Source: Rhodoplanes sp963712435 (GTDB lineage: Bacteria; Pseudomonadota; Alphaproteobacteria; Rhizobiales; Xanthobacteraceae). From it: a stretch of 64,000 bases of DNA. The position numbers were made by a program, and so were the translations under genes. A model generated the notes under the pieces. It was not told where the DNA came from. It made no database searches and saw only the letters and a list, made by a program, of their open reading frames with translations. How positions within the stretch are numbered: the first letter of the stretch is position 1; each line of letters opens with the position of its first letter. Of the stretch, positions 7,598 through 17,307 are shown piece after piece. Where the stretch lies: positions 186,001 through 250,000 of the forward strand of contig CAVQIB010000001.1 in the NCBI GenBank assembly GCA_963712435.1, in the 5' to 3' direction.

Positions 7598-9208
7598 ATG
7601 CAGCTTGCGCTCTGGACCTATGAAAGCCCTCCTCATGTCGGCGCGCTGCGCGTCGCCGCCGCGATGCAGGGCGTGCATTTCGTCCTGCACGCGCCGCAGG
7701 GCGACACCTATGCGGACCTGCTGTTCACGATGATCGAGCGCTCGCCGAAGCGCCCGCCGATCTCCTACACGACATTCGAGGCGCGCGATCTCGGCGGCGA
7801 CACCGGCGAACTGTTCAAGACCGCGGTGCAGGCGGCCTATGACCGTTTCCGTCCGCAGGCTTTGCTCGTCGGCGCATCCTGCACCGCCGAGCTGATCCAG
7901 GACGACCCCGCCGGTCTTGCGCAGTCGCTCGATCTGCCCATCCCGGTCATCCCGCTCGAACTGTCCGCCTTCCAGCGGAAGGAGAATTGGGGCGCGGCCG
8001 AGACGTTCTACCGGCTGGTCCGCACGCTCGCGGGCCCCGCCGCGCCGCCGCCCGGCTCTCCGCGCATCAGCGGCCGCCGCGGCGAAACCGCGTGCTGCAA
8101 CATTCTCGGGCCGACGGCGCTCGGCTTCCGGCATCGCGACGATGTGCGCGAGATCGAAGGCCTGCTCGCGCGTCTCGGCATCGCGGTGAACGTGATCGCG
8201 CCGCTCGGGGCGACCCCCGCCGATCTCGCGCGGCTCGGCGAGGCCGACTTCAACGTCGTGCTCTACCCCGAGGTCGCCGATCCGGCCGCGCAATGGCTCG
8301 AGCGGACATTCGGCCAGCCCCGCACGAAGACGATCCCGCTCGGGGTGGGCGCGACCCACGCGTTCATTGCGGAAGCGGCGCGTCTTGCGGGCGTCGATCC
8401 CGCGCCCGCGCTGGCCGATGCGTCGTCCCGGCTGACCTGGTACGCGCGCACGGTCGACGCGAACTATCTCAGCGGCAAGCGCGTGTTCGTGTTCGGCGAT
8501 GCGACCCATGCGGTCGCGGCCGCGCGCATCGCCGCCGACGAGCTCGGCTTCACGGTCGCCGGGCTTGGGACCTACAGCCGCGAATACGCGCGCGAGCTGC
8601 GCGCGGCGGCCGCCCAGCACGGGGTCGAGCCGCTCGTCACCGACGATTATCTCGACGTCGAGGCGCAGATTGTGGAGCTTCGCCCCGACCTGGTGCTGGG
8701 CACGCAGATCGAGCGTCACGTCGCAAAACGGCTCGGGATTCCTTGCGCCGTCATCTCGGCCCCGACGCATGTGCAGGACTTTCCCGCCCGCTACTCGCCG
8801 CAGATGGGCGTTGAAGGCGCCAATGTCATTTTCGACGCCTTCGTGCATCCGCTGATGATGGGGCTCGAAGAGCATCTCCTCGAAATGTTCCGCGAGGATT
8901 TCGAGTTCGGAGACGGCGCTCCGCCGTCTCATCTCGCTGCGTCGGCGCCGAAGGCAAACGGCTTCGACGCGTCCCTCGCCCCGCCGCCGCGCATGCCGAG
9001 CGAAGCCGAACCGCTGTCAGCGGCGTGCCACGACCTGATTAAAGCGCCGACCTCCTGGGCCGCCGACGCCGAGCAGGAACTGCGCAAGATTCCCTTCTTC
9101 GTCCGCGGCAAAGCCCGCCGCAACACCGAGCGATTCGCGCAGGAGCACGGCGTTTCGCTCATCACGATTGAAACCTTGTATGATGCGAAAGCGCACTACA
9201 GCCGCTGA
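7598..9208 (+). CDS. bchB: Dark-operative protochlorophyllide reductase subunit B
   Basis: BchB (536 residues) is the second subunit of the NB protein; an aspartate in its N-terminus normally completes the [4Fe-4S] ligation. The N-terminus MQLALWTYESPPHVGALRVA and the segments GASCTAELIQDDP and QMGVEGANVIFDAFVHPLMMG are family-typical. The C-terminal small domain contains the usual WAADAEQELRKIPFFVRGKA. I set the start at ATG 7598 because the reading upstream lies within bchN. Its end overlaps bchH by 29 bases. Confidence 0.95.
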   Translation: MQLALWTYESPPHVGALRVAAAMQGVHFVLHAPQGDTYADLLFTMIERSPKRPPISYTTFEARDLGGDTGELFKTAVQAAYDRFRPQALLVGASCTAELIQDDPAGLAQSLDLPIPVIPLELSAFQRKENWGAAETFYRLVRTLAGPAAPPPGSPRISGRRGETACCNILGPTALGFRHRDDVREIEGLLARLGIAVNVIAPLGATPADLARLGEADFNVVLYPEVADPAAQWLERTFGQPRTKTIPLGVGATHAFIAEAARLAGVDPAPALADASSRLTWYARTVDANYLSGKRVFVFGDATHAVAAARIAADELGFTVAGLGTYSREYARELRAAAAQHGVEPLVTDDYLDVEAQIVELRPDLVLGTQIERHVAKRLGIPCAVISAPTHVQDFPARYSPQMGVEGANVIFDAFVHPLMMGLEEHLLEMFREDFEFGDGAPPSHLAASAPKANGFDASLAPPPRMPSEAEPLSAACHDLIKAPTSWAADAEQELRKIPFFVRGKARRNTERFAQEHGVSLITIETLYDAKAHYSR

Positions 9209-12200
9209 TCCGACGCCGGTCCGCGTCGTCGTCGTGACGATGGACAGCCATCTTGCTGGCTCCGTCGCGCGCGCCCGCGCCGAGCTTGCGCGCGATCTGC
9301 CCGGCGTCACGGTCGTGATGCACGCCGCCGACGAGTGGGGGGCCGATCCGACCGCCATCGAGCGCTGCATCGCCGACATCGCGACCGGCGACATCGTCAT
9401 CGCGACCATGCTGTTCCTCGACGAGCATATCCGGCCGCTGCTGCCCGCGCTGACCGCGCGGCGCGAGCAGTGCGACGCCATGGTTTGCGCGCTGTCGGCG
9501 GCGGAAGTGGTGCGGCTCACCCGCATGGGCCGGTTCAGCATGTCGGACGATACGATGGGCGTGCTGTCGATCTTCAAGCGGCTGCGCGGCAAGCGCGCCG
9601 GCGGGGGATCGAGCGGGCACGGCCAGATGAAAGTGCTGCGCCAGCTTCCCCGCCTGCTGCGCTTCATTCCCGGAACCGCGCAGGATCTGCGGGCCTATTT
9701 CCTCGTGCTGCAATATTGGCTCGCGGGCACCGAGACCAATCTCGCCAATCTCGTCCGGCTGCTCGTCGATCGCTACGCGTCCGGGCCGCGTCGCGCGCTG
9801 CGCGGCAAGGTGCGGGCCGAGGCGCCGGTCGAATATCCCGAGATCGGCCTCTATCACCCGCGCGTGAAGGCGCGGATCTTCGAGCGGCTGGACCAGTTGC
9901 CGGGCGCGAGCGCAAGCCCCGCGGTCGGGCTGCTCGTCATGCGCTCCTATGTGCTTGCGCAGAATTCCGCCCATTACGACGGCGTGATCGCCGCGCTCGA
10001 AGCGAAGGGCTTGCGCGTCGTTCCCGCTTTCGCCAGCGGGCTCGACCAGCGTCCGGCGGTCGAGCGGTTCTTCATGCGCGACGGCAAGGCGAGCGTCGAC
10101 GCGGTGATTTCGCTGACCGGCTTTTCGCTCGTCGGCGGCCCGGCCTACAACGATGCGCGCGCCGCCGCAGACATGCTGGCCAAGCTCGACGTGCCCTACA
10201 TCGCCGCGCATCCGGTCGAGTTCCAGACGCTGGAACAGTGGCGCGCCGATCCGCGCGGCCTGACGCCGGTCGAAGCGACGATGATGGTCGCGATCCCCGA
10301 GCTCGACGGGGCGATCTGGCCGATGACCTTCGGCGGCCGCTCCTCGGCCCCCGTCGCCGAAGGCCGGCGCGAAATGTCGGCCGAAAGCGAGCGCGCCGAC
10401 ATGCTCGCCGCCCGCGTGGCGCGGCTCGTCGCGCAGCGCCGCACGCCGCGCAGCGAACGCAAGGTGGCGATCGTCTTGTTCAACTTCCCGCCCAATTCCG
10501 GCTCGATCGGAACCGCGGCCTATCTCTCGGTCTTCGCCTCGCTCCATCATACGCTGCACGCCCTGAAAGCGGCGGGCTACCGCGTCGACGCGCCGGCAAG
10601 CGTGGACGAGCTGCGCAAGCGCATCCTGCACGGCAATGCGGAGCGGTTCGGCGCGGACGCGAATGTTTTCACGCGGATTCCGGTCGACGATCATGTCCGC
10701 CGCGAACGCCATCTGGCGCAGATCGAACAGCAATGGGGCGCCGCGCCGGGACGCCAGCAGAGCGACGGGCGCAGCCTGTTCGTGCTGGGCGAGCAGTTCG
10801 GCAACGTGTTCGTGGGCGTGCAGCCGGCGTTCGGCTGGGAAGGCGACCCGATGCGCCTCCTGTTCGAACGAAGCTTCGCGCCGACGCACGCTTTTTCCGC
10901 CTTTTACCGCTACCTCCGCGAAGACTTCGGCGCGCACGCGGTGCTGCATTTCGGCACGCATGGCGCGCTCGAATTCATGCCCGGCAAGCAGGCGGGACTG
11001 TCCGGCGACTGTTGGCCCGACCGGCTGATCGGCGATCTGCCGAACTACTATCTCTACGCCTCGAACAATCCGTCGGAAGGCGCGCTCGCCAAGCGCCGCG
11101 CCGGCGCCGCGCTGATCAGCTATCTCACGCCGCCGATCGCCCATGCCGGCCTCTATCGCGGCCTGGTCGACCTCAAATCCTCGCTCGATCGCTGGCGCAT
11201 GCTCGCTCCCGACGCCGACGAAGAGCAGCGCGGCTCGCTCGCCGCGCTGGTCCAGGCGCAGGCGGCGGCGGTCGATCTCGCTCAGGCGGAGCCGCTCTGG
11301 AACGGCGAGGCGTCGGCCGAAATCGCGCGGCTCGCGGGCGCGCTGCTCGAGCTCGAATACACGCTCATCCCGCATGGCCTGCACGTCGTGGGCGAGCCGC
11401 CGAATGAAGCCGAGCGCGCCGAGACGCTGGACGCCGCCGGCGTCACCGAGCCGCAGCGCCGCAAGGCGCTCGATGCGCTGCTCGCGACCGACCACGAGCT
11501 GCCGGCCATCATCCACGCGCTTGACGGCCGCTATCTGCTCCCGGCGCCGGGCGGCGACCTGTTGCGGACCACCGACGTGCTGCCGACCGGGCGCAACCTG
11601 CACGGCTTCGACCCGTTCCGCATTCCGAGCGCCTTTGCGGTGAAGGACGGGGCGCAGCAAGCCGACCGGCTCCTGACGCGCTACGCGGCGGACGGCCACG
11701 GCGTGCCCGAAACCGTCGCGCTCGTCCTGTGGGGGACCGACAATCTCAAGACCGAGGGCGGCCCGATCGCGCAGGCGCTTTCGCTGCTCGGCGCAGCGCC
11801 GCGCCACGACAGCTATGGACGGCTCGCGGGGGCGCAGCTCGTCCCGCTCGCACAATTGAACCGGCCGCGCATCGACGTCGTCCTGACGCTGTCCGGCATT
11901 TTCCGCGACCTCCTGCCGCTGCAGACGAAGCTCCTGGCGGAAGCGGCGCTGCTCGCCGCAAGCGCCGACGAGCCGGTCGAGCAGAACTTCGTGCGCAAGC
12001 ATGTGCTCGCCTATCAGGCCGCGCACGGCGGCGACATCGCCGAGGCGGCGCTGCGGGTGTTCTCCAATGCGGACGGGGCGTATGGCGCCAACGTCAATCA
12101 GCTCGTCGACCATGGCGGCTGGAGCGACGAAGACGAGCTCGCCGAAGCCTATCTGCGCCGCAAGGGTTTCGCCTATGACGTGAACGGGCGGCCGGCGCGG

Positions 12201-12791
12201 CAAGACGTCGTGCTCAATCACGTGCTGTCGACGGTCGATGTCGCCTATCAGAATCTCGATTCGATCGAGCTCGGCGTCACCACGATCGACCACTATTTCG
12301 ACACGCTCGGGGGCGTCAGCCGCGCGGTGCAGCGGGCGCGCGGCACAGCGGCCTCGGTCTATATCGGGGACCAGACGCGCGGCGAAGGAACCGTGCGCAC
12401 GCTCGCCGAGCAGGTCTCGCTCGAGACGCGCACCCGCGCGCTCAATCCGAAATGGCACGAGGCGCTGCTGGCGCACGGCTACGAAGGCGTGCGCCACATC
12501 GAGGCGCAGGTGACCAACACGCTCGGCTGGTCGGCCACCACCGGGCAGGTCGCGCCGTGGGTCTATCAGAAGCTCACCGAGACGTTCATGCTCGACGAGG
12601 AAATGCGCCGGCGGCTTGCCGCGCTCAATCCCGTCGCGTCGGCGAAAGTCGCACACCGCCTGCTCGAAGCGCATGAGCGACGCTACTGGTCGCCCGACGA
12701 AGACGTGCTCGAGGCGCTGCGCCGCGCGGGCGAGGAGCTGGAGGATCGACTCGAAGGCGTCGAAAGCGTCAGCCAGGGAGCGGCAGCATGA
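9180..12791 (+). CDS. bchH: Magnesium chelatase subunit H
   Basis: BchH (1203 residues) binds protoporphyrin IX and inserts Mg2+ together with BchI and BchD, the committed step to bacteriochlorophyll. It begins VRVVVVTMDSHLAGSVARA and contains the CobN/BchH-type motifs HFGTHGALEFMPGKQAG and NPSEGALAKRRAGA, ending with the family tail NPVASAKVAHRLLEAHERRYW. Tandem ATGs at 9180 and 9183 are likely starts; a TTG at 9168 is less likely. The stop overlaps bchL as ATGA. No bchI or bchD is in the window. Confidence 0.96.
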   Translation: MMRKRTTAADPTPVRVVVVTMDSHLAGSVARARAELARDLPGVTVVMHAADEWGADPTAIERCIADIATGDIVIATMLFLDEHIRPLLPALTARREQCDAMVCALSAAEVVRLTRMGRFSMSDDTMGVLSIFKRLRGKRAGGGSSGHGQMKVLRQLPRLLRFIPGTAQDLRAYFLVLQYWLAGTETNLANLVRLLVDRYASGPRRALRGKVRAEAPVEYPEIGLYHPRVKARIFERLDQLPGASASPAVGLLVMRSYVLAQNSAHYDGVIAALEAKGLRVVPAFASGLDQRPAVERFFMRDGKASVDAVISLTGFSLVGGPAYNDARAAADMLAKLDVPYIAAHPVEFQTLEQWRADPRGLTPVEATMMVAIPELDGAIWPMTFGGRSSAPVAEGRREMSAESERADMLAARVARLVAQRRTPRSERKVAIVLFNFPPNSGSIGTAAYLSVFASLHHTLHALKAAGYRVDAPASVDELRKRILHGNAERFGADANVFTRIPVDDHVRRERHLAQIEQQWGAAPGRQQSDGRSLFVLGEQFGNVFVGVQPAFGWEGDPMRLLFERSFAPTHAFSAFYRYLREDFGAHAVLHFGTHGALEFMPGKQAGLSGDCWPDRLIGDLPNYYLYASNNPSEGALAKRRAGAALISYLTPPIAHAGLYRGLVDLKSSLDRWRMLAPDADEEQRGSLAALVQAQAAAVDLAQAEPLWNGEASAEIARLAGALLELEYTLIPHGLHVVGEPPNEAERAETLDAAGVTEPQRRKALDALLATDHELPAIIHALDGRYLLPAPGGDLLRTTDVLPTGRNLHGFDPFRIPSAFAVKDGAQQADRLLTRYAADGHGVPETVALVLWGTDNLKTEGGPIAQALSLLGAAPRHDSYGRLAGAQLVPLAQLNRPRIDVVLTLSGIFRDLLPLQTKLLAEAALLAASADEPVEQNFVRKHVLAYQAAHGGDIAEAALRVFSNADGAYGANVNQLVDHGGWSDEDELAEAYLRRKGFAYDVNGRPARQDVVLNHVLSTVDVAYQNLDSIELGVTTIDHYFDTLGGVSRAVQRARGTAASVYIGDQTRGEGTVRTLAEQVSLETRTRALNPKWHEALLAHGYEGVRHIEAQVTNTLGWSATTGQVAPWVYQKLTETFMLDEEMRRRLAALNPVASAKVAHRLLEAHERRYWSPDEDVLEALRRAGEELEDRLEGVESVSQGAAA

Positions 12792-13699
12792 CCATTATGA
12801 GCAAGCCCGGGCTCTTCACGCCGGCCGGCTTCCCCGAGGGCGACGGCGAGGGCAGCGTGCAGGCGCGGACCGATCCGAAGCTGTCGATCGGCGCGGCCAA
12901 GGTGTTTTCGGTTTACGGCAAGGGCGGCATCGGCAAGAGCACGGTCTCCTCCAATCTCTCCGTCGCCTTCGCCAAGCTCGGCCAGCGCGTGCTGCAGATC
13001 GGCTGCGATCCGAAGCACGATTCGACCTTCACGCTCACCAAGCGGCTGATGCCGACCGTGATGGATGCGCTGGAATCGGTGAACTTCCACGCCGAGGAAC
13101 TGCGGCCGGAGGATTTCCTGTGCGAGGGCTTCGGCGGCGTGATGTGCGTCGAAGCCGGCGGGCCGCCCGCGGGCGCCGGCTGCGGCGGCTATGTCGTCGG
13201 CCAGACGATCAAGCTGCTCAAGCAGCACCATCTCTTCGACGACACGGACATCGTGATCTTCGACGTGCTGGGCGACGTCGTTTGCGGGGGATTTGCAGCG
13301 CCCCTGCAGCACGCCGATCGCGCGCTGATCGTCGCCGCCAATGATTTCGACTCGATCTTCGCGATGAACCGGATCGTCGCCGCGATCTCCGCCAAGTCGC
13401 GGAACTACAAGGTGCGGCTCGGCGGCGTGATCGCCAATCGCAGCGCCGCGACGGACGAAATCGAGCGCTTCAACGCGAGGGCCGGACTGCGGACCCTCGC
13501 GCATTTCCCCGATCTCGACGTCGTCCGCAAAAGCCGGCTCAAGAAATCGACCTTGTTCGAGATGGAGCCCTCGCCCGGCCTCGAAGCAATACAGGCGGAG
13601 TATCTGCGGCTCGCCGGCGTGCTTCTCGCGGGGACCGACGAGCTGTCCGCATCGCCCCTGAAGGACCGTGAAATCTTTGACCTGTTGGGATTCGATTGA
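12788..13699 (+). CDS. bchL: Dark-operative protochlorophyllide reductase iron protein BchL
   Basis: NifH-like ATPase (303 residues) that passes electrons to the BchNB protein. The P-loop GKGGIGKST is near residues 45-53, the switch region GCDPKHDST follows, and the two cysteines that bridge the dimer's [4Fe-4S] cluster are in GGVMCVEAGG and GDVVCGGFAAP. The start overlaps the bchH stop (ATGA) and the stop overlaps the bchM start (TGATG). Confidence 0.97.
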   Translation: MTIMSKPGLFTPAGFPEGDGEGSVQARTDPKLSIGAAKVFSVYGKGGIGKSTVSSNLSVAFAKLGQRVLQIGCDPKHDSTFTLTKRLMPTVMDALESVNFHAEELRPEDFLCEGFGGVMCVEAGGPPAGAGCGGYVVGQTIKLLKQHHLFDDTDIVIFDVLGDVVCGGFAAPLQHADRALIVAANDFDSIFAMNRIVAAISAKSRNYKVRLGGVIANRSAATDEIERFNARAGLRTLAHFPDLDVVRKSRLKKSTLFEMEPSPGLEAIQAEYLRLAGVLLAGTDELSASPLKDREIFDLLGFD

Positions 13700-14400
13700 T
13701 GCCGAGCCTCACCTACCAGGCGCGCCGAAACGAAATCGAGGCCTATTTCGACCGCACCGCCGCGGAAGCGTGGTCGCGTCTCACCTCCGATGCGCCGGTC
13801 GGGCGCATCCGCGCGACGGTGCGCGCGGGGCGTGACCAGATGCGCGAGACGCTGCTCTCCTGGCTCCCCGCCGATCTGACCGGCGCAGGCCTGCTCGACG
13901 CCGGTTGCGGGACGGGAGCGCTCGCGCTCGCGGCGGCGCGCCGCGGGGCGGAGGTGATCGCGGTCGATCTTTCCCCGACGCTGATCAACCTGGCGCGCGC
14001 GCGCGCGCCGGCGACGCCGGGCGCCGGGCGTGTCGACTTCCGCGTCGGCGACATGCTCGAGCCTTCGCTTGGCCGTTTCGCGCATGTCGTTGCGATGGAT
14101 TCGCTCATCCACTACCGCGCGCCGGACGCCGTGCGCACGCTCGCCGGCCTTGCCGCGCAAGCCGACCGGTCGGTGCTGTTCACCTTTGCGCCGCGGACGC
14201 CGCTGCTCGCGATGATGCATGCGGTCGGCCGCGCGTTTCCGCGCGGAGACCGCGCGCCGGCGATCGAACCGGTGCACGAAGCGGAGCTGCGCGCGCTGAT
14301 CGCCGCCGAGCCCGGGCTCGGCCGTTTCCGCGTCGCCCGCACGCAGCGGATCGCGATCGGCTTCTACACCTCGCAGGCGATGGAGCTCGTTTCGGCATGA
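13699..14400 (+). CDS. bchM: Mg-protoporphyrin IX O-methyltransferase
   Basis: BchM (233 residues) methylates the propionate of Mg-protoporphyrin IX using S-adenosylmethionine, the step after Mg chelation. The SAM-binding motif I is LLDAGCGTGALALAAARRGA, followed by VIAVDLSPTLINLARAR and the typical FTFAPRTPLL segment. I chose ATG 13699 (overlapping the bchL stop) over the TTG one codon earlier. The stop overlaps the lhaA start as ATGA. Confidence 0.95.
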   Translation: MPSLTYQARRNEIEAYFDRTAAEAWSRLTSDAPVGRIRATVRAGRDQMRETLLSWLPADLTGAGLLDAGCGTGALALAAARRGAEVIAVDLSPTLINLARARAPATPGAGRVDFRVGDMLEPSLGRFAHVVAMDSLIHYRAPDAVRTLAGLAAQADRSVLFTFAPRTPLLAMMHAVGRAFPRGDRAPAIEPVHEAELRALIAAEPGLGRFRVARTQRIAIGFYTSQAMELVSA

Positions 14401-15827
14401 GACGCTTTGGCGGCGGGCTCGCGAATAGTTGGATGGCTCTCGCGCCGCGGTTCCTGCCGTTCGCCGATGCGGCGACGCCCGACCTGCCGCTCGCGCGGCT
14501 GCTGCGCCTCTCGCTCTTCCAAGTATCGGTCGGCATGGCGGTGGTGCTGCTCAACGGCACGCTCAACCGGGTCATGATTGTCGAAATGGGCGTGCCGAGC
14601 GCGCTCGTCGCGACCATGGTCTCGCTCCCGCTTCTGTTCGCCCCGCTGCGCGCGCTGATCGGGTTCCGCTCCGACACGCATCGCTCGATGCTGGGTTGGC
14701 GGCGGGTGCCGTATATCTGGTTCGGTTCGATGCTGCAGTTCGGCGGACTGGCGATCATGCCCTTCGCGCTCCTGCTGCTCTCGGAAGCGCAGCGGCCCCC
14801 GTTCGCCGGCGAAATCGGAGCGGCGCTCGCCTTCCTGATGGTCGGCGCCGGCCTTCACACGACCCAGACGACGGGACTTGCGCTCGCAACCGATCTCGCC
14901 CCCGCCGAGGCGCGCCCGCGCGTCGTCGCCTTCCTCTACGTCATGCTGCTGGTCGGCATGGTCGGGAGCGCCTTCGCCTTCGGCGCCCTGCTCGCGGATT
15001 TCAGCCCCACGCGGCTGATCCAGGTGATCCAGGGCGCAGCTGTGCTTACGGTGGCGCTCAACGTCGTCGCTTTGTGGAAGCAGGAAGCGCGCGACCCCAC
15101 CCGCACCGCCGGCGCGGGACCGCGTCCCGCGTTTCGCGACGCATGGCGGAGCTTCCGCCAGGGCGGCCGCTCGACGCGCGTGCTCGTCGCGATCGGATGC
15201 GGCACCGCCGGCTTCAGCATGCAGGACATCCTGCTCGAGCCCTATGGCGGCGAAGTGCTGCACCTCTCGGTCAGCGCGACGACCGCGCTCACGGCGTTGC
15301 TGGCGGGCGGCAGCCTGCTCGGCTTCGCGCTCGCTGCGCGTCTTCTTGCGCGCGGGGTCGATCCCTATCGTCTGGCCGCAGTGGGCGCGCTCGCCGGCAT
15401 CTTCGCCTTCACGGCCGTGATCTTCGCCGCGCCGCTCGACTCGGCGATGCTCTTTCGGATCGGGACCGCTCTGATCGGTTTCGGCGGCGGCCTGTTTGCC
15501 GTCTCCACGCTCACCGGCGCGATGGCGCTCGCGCGCGGAGGCGACAGCGGTCTTGCGCTCGGCGCATGGGGCGCAGTCCAGACGACCGCTGCAGGCCTTG
15601 CGATCGGGCTTGGCGGCGGCATGCGCGACTTGATCGGAGGGCTCGCCCGGCAGGGCGCTCTCGGCGACGCGCTCGCCCACCCCTCGGCCGCGTATGGCGT
15701 CGTGTACCACATCGAAATTGCACTTCTGTTCGTCACCCTGGTTGCAATCGGACCGCTTGTGCGTTCTGCGAGCGACGCCCGCGCGCAACCTTCCTTGCGG
15801 TTCGGCCTGGCGGAGTTCCCCAGCTAG
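14397..15827 (+). CDS. lhaA: Light-harvesting 1 assembly protein LhaA (PucC family)
   Basis: A 476-residue MFS-type membrane protein of the PucC family, needed for assembly of the LH1 antenna around the reaction centre. It has the family signatures LNGTLNRVMIVEMGVPS, FRSDTHRSMLGWRRVPY and MQDILLEPYGGEVL, and about twelve predicted hydrophobic helices. Start ATG overlaps the bchM stop. Position between bchM and puhA is the classic location for lhaA, which separates it from the paralogue at 847-2193. Confidence 0.94.
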   Translation: MRRFGGGLANSWMALAPRFLPFADAATPDLPLARLLRLSLFQVSVGMAVVLLNGTLNRVMIVEMGVPSALVATMVSLPLLFAPLRALIGFRSDTHRSMLGWRRVPYIWFGSMLQFGGLAIMPFALLLLSEAQRPPFAGEIGAALAFLMVGAGLHTTQTTGLALATDLAPAEARPRVVAFLYVMLLVGMVGSAFAFGALLADFSPTRLIQVIQGAAVLTVALNVVALWKQEARDPTRTAGAGPRPAFRDAWRSFRQGGRSTRVLVAIGCGTAGFSMQDILLEPYGGEVLHLSVSATTALTALLAGGSLLGFALAARLLARGVDPYRLAAVGALAGIFAFTAVIFAAPLDSAMLFRIGTALIGFGGGLFAVSTLTGAMALARGGDSGLALGAWGAVQTTAAGLAIGLGGGMRDLIGGLARQGALGDALAHPSAAYGVVYHIEIALLFVTLVAIGPLVRSASDARAQPSLRFGLAEFPS

Positions 15828-15850
15828 GCAATTTTTGCGGAGATGGTGTC

Positions 15851-16636
15851 ATGCAGTTCGGCGCATTCACAAGCTATATCGATGTCGCTCAGGTCAGCCT
15901 TTACGCGTTCTGGTTCTTTTTCGCGGGACTGATCTTCTATCTGCGGCGCGAAGACAAGCGGGAGGGCTATCCGCTCGTGTCGGACCGCACCGATCGCGCT
16001 CCGCGCATCGCCGTGCAGGGATTCCCGGCCGTCCCCGAGCCGAAGACATACCTGCTGCAGAGCGGCCGCACGGTTCAAGTTCCGCCCAACGTGATCGAGG
16101 AGCGCGAGCCGCGACTGCAGCCGACGAATGTGTGGCCGGGCGCCCCGTTCGAGCCGACCGGCGATCCGATGCGCGACGGGGTCGGGCCCGCCTCCTACGC
16201 GATGCGTCTCGAGGAACCCGACGTTATCTGGACCGGCGAGAACAAGGTCGTTCCACTGCGCGTTGCGACCGATTTCTGGGTCGAAGAGCGCGATCCCGAC
16301 CCGCGTGGCATGGAAGTGGTCGGCGCCGACGGAGTGGTTGCCGGCACGGTGAGCGAAATCTGGATCGATCGCGCCGAGCCGCAGATCCGTTATCTCGAAG
16401 TGTCCCTGTCGGGCGGACCCGGCCCGCGCACGGTGCTGCTGCCGATCGTGTTCGCCCGCATCGACGGATACCGGAAGCAGGTGCAGGTCGAAGCGATTCT
16501 CGCGAACCAGTTCTCGCGGGTGCCGCAGATCGCCGCCTCCGACCGCATCACGGCGCGCGAGGAAGATCAGGTCAGCGGGTATTACGGCGGCGGCAAGCTG
16601 TATGCCGAGCCGAGCCGCGTGGAGCCGCTGCTGTGA
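15851..16636 (+). CDS. puhA: Photosynthetic reaction centre H subunit
   Basis: PuhA (261 residues) caps the cytoplasmic face of the type II reaction centre and helps proton delivery to the secondary quinone. It has one N-terminal membrane helix (about residues 12-32, LYAFWFFFAGLIFYLRREDK) followed by the soluble barrel domain with the H-subunit PRC-barrel sequence. The short 23-base gap after lhaA and the GTGA overlap with puhB show co-transcription. The pufLM genes for the other subunits are outside the window. Confidence 0.97.
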   Translation: MQFGAFTSYIDVAQVSLYAFWFFFAGLIFYLRREDKREGYPLVSDRTDRAPRIAVQGFPAVPEPKTYLLQSGRTVQVPPNVIEEREPRLQPTNVWPGAPFEPTGDPMRDGVGPASYAMRLEEPDVIWTGENKVVPLRVATDFWVEERDPDPRGMEVVGADGVVAGTVSEIWIDRAEPQIRYLEVSLSGGPGPRTVLLPIVFARIDGYRKQVQVEAILANQFSRVPQIAASDRITAREEDQVSGYYGGGKLYAEPSRVEPLL

Positions 16637-17295
16637 GCGGGGACCTACCCAGGATCGTTCGCCGACTGCCGGAACCGCTCCCGGTCGGCGAACGCGTCCT
16701 TTGGCAGGGCGCGCCCGGCAAGCGTTCGCTCGCCATCCACGTGTTCCACGTCCGCAAGATCGCCATCTATTTCGGCGCGATCATGCTGTGGCGCGCGGGG
16801 GCGTCCTTCGCCGGCGATCAGTCCCTCCTATCCGCGCTGGTCGCCGCGGCATGGATCATGCCGCTCGCGCTCAGCGCGATCGCCATCTTCTGCGTGTTCG
16901 CCTATCTGGTCGGCCGCACCACCGCCTACACGATCACGGACCGGCGCATCATCATGCAGTATGGCGTGGCGTTTCCGATGACCTTGAACATCCCGTTCCG
17001 GGTCATCAGCGGCGCCGCGATGAAGGTCTTTTCCGACGGCAGCGGCGACATTCCCGTCACGCTCACCGGGAAGGATCGTGTGGCGTATCTCGTTCTGTGG
17101 CCGCACGCACGCGCTTGGCGCTTCGCGCGTCCCGAACCGATGCTGCGCGCCATCCCTGGTGTGGCGGCGGTCGCCAAGCTGCTTGCCGGCGCGTTGAGCG
17201 CGGCGAATGGCGAGGCGACGTCGACGGCGAGCACGGAAACCCAGACCGCGGCGGCGCGCGCAGACGACGCGGCGCCGGCCGCCGCGGCGGCGTGA
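16633..17295 (+). CDS. puhB: Photosynthetic complex assembly protein PuhB
   Basis: PuhB (220 residues) is a membrane protein that helps reaction-centre assembly. The sequence begins at a GTG overlapping the puhA stop (GTGA), carries LPVGERVLWQGAPGKRSLAIH near the N-terminus, then hydrophobic segments and a bacterial PH-like core RTTAYTITDRRIIMQYGVAF. The last 40 residues are a low-complexity Ala/Thr-rich tail. Context (puhA-puhB-puhC) makes the assignment secure. Confidence 0.93.
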   Translation: MSGDLPRIVRRLPEPLPVGERVLWQGAPGKRSLAIHVFHVRKIAIYFGAIMLWRAGASFAGDQSLLSALVAAAWIMPLALSAIAIFCVFAYLVGRTTAYTITDRRIIMQYGVAFPMTLNIPFRVISGAAMKVFSDGSGDIPVTLTGKDRVAYLVLWPHARAWRFARPEPMLRAIPGVAAVAKLLAGALSAANGEATSTASTETQTAAARADDAAPAAAAA

Positions 17296-17307
17296 GGAAG
17301 TCTCCCG

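Noticed and set aside
9162..12674. Open frame of 1170 codons on the minus strand
   Set aside because: It lies antisense to bchH, is rich in Arg, His and Gln, and has no recognisable domain; long antisense frames are expected at this GC content.
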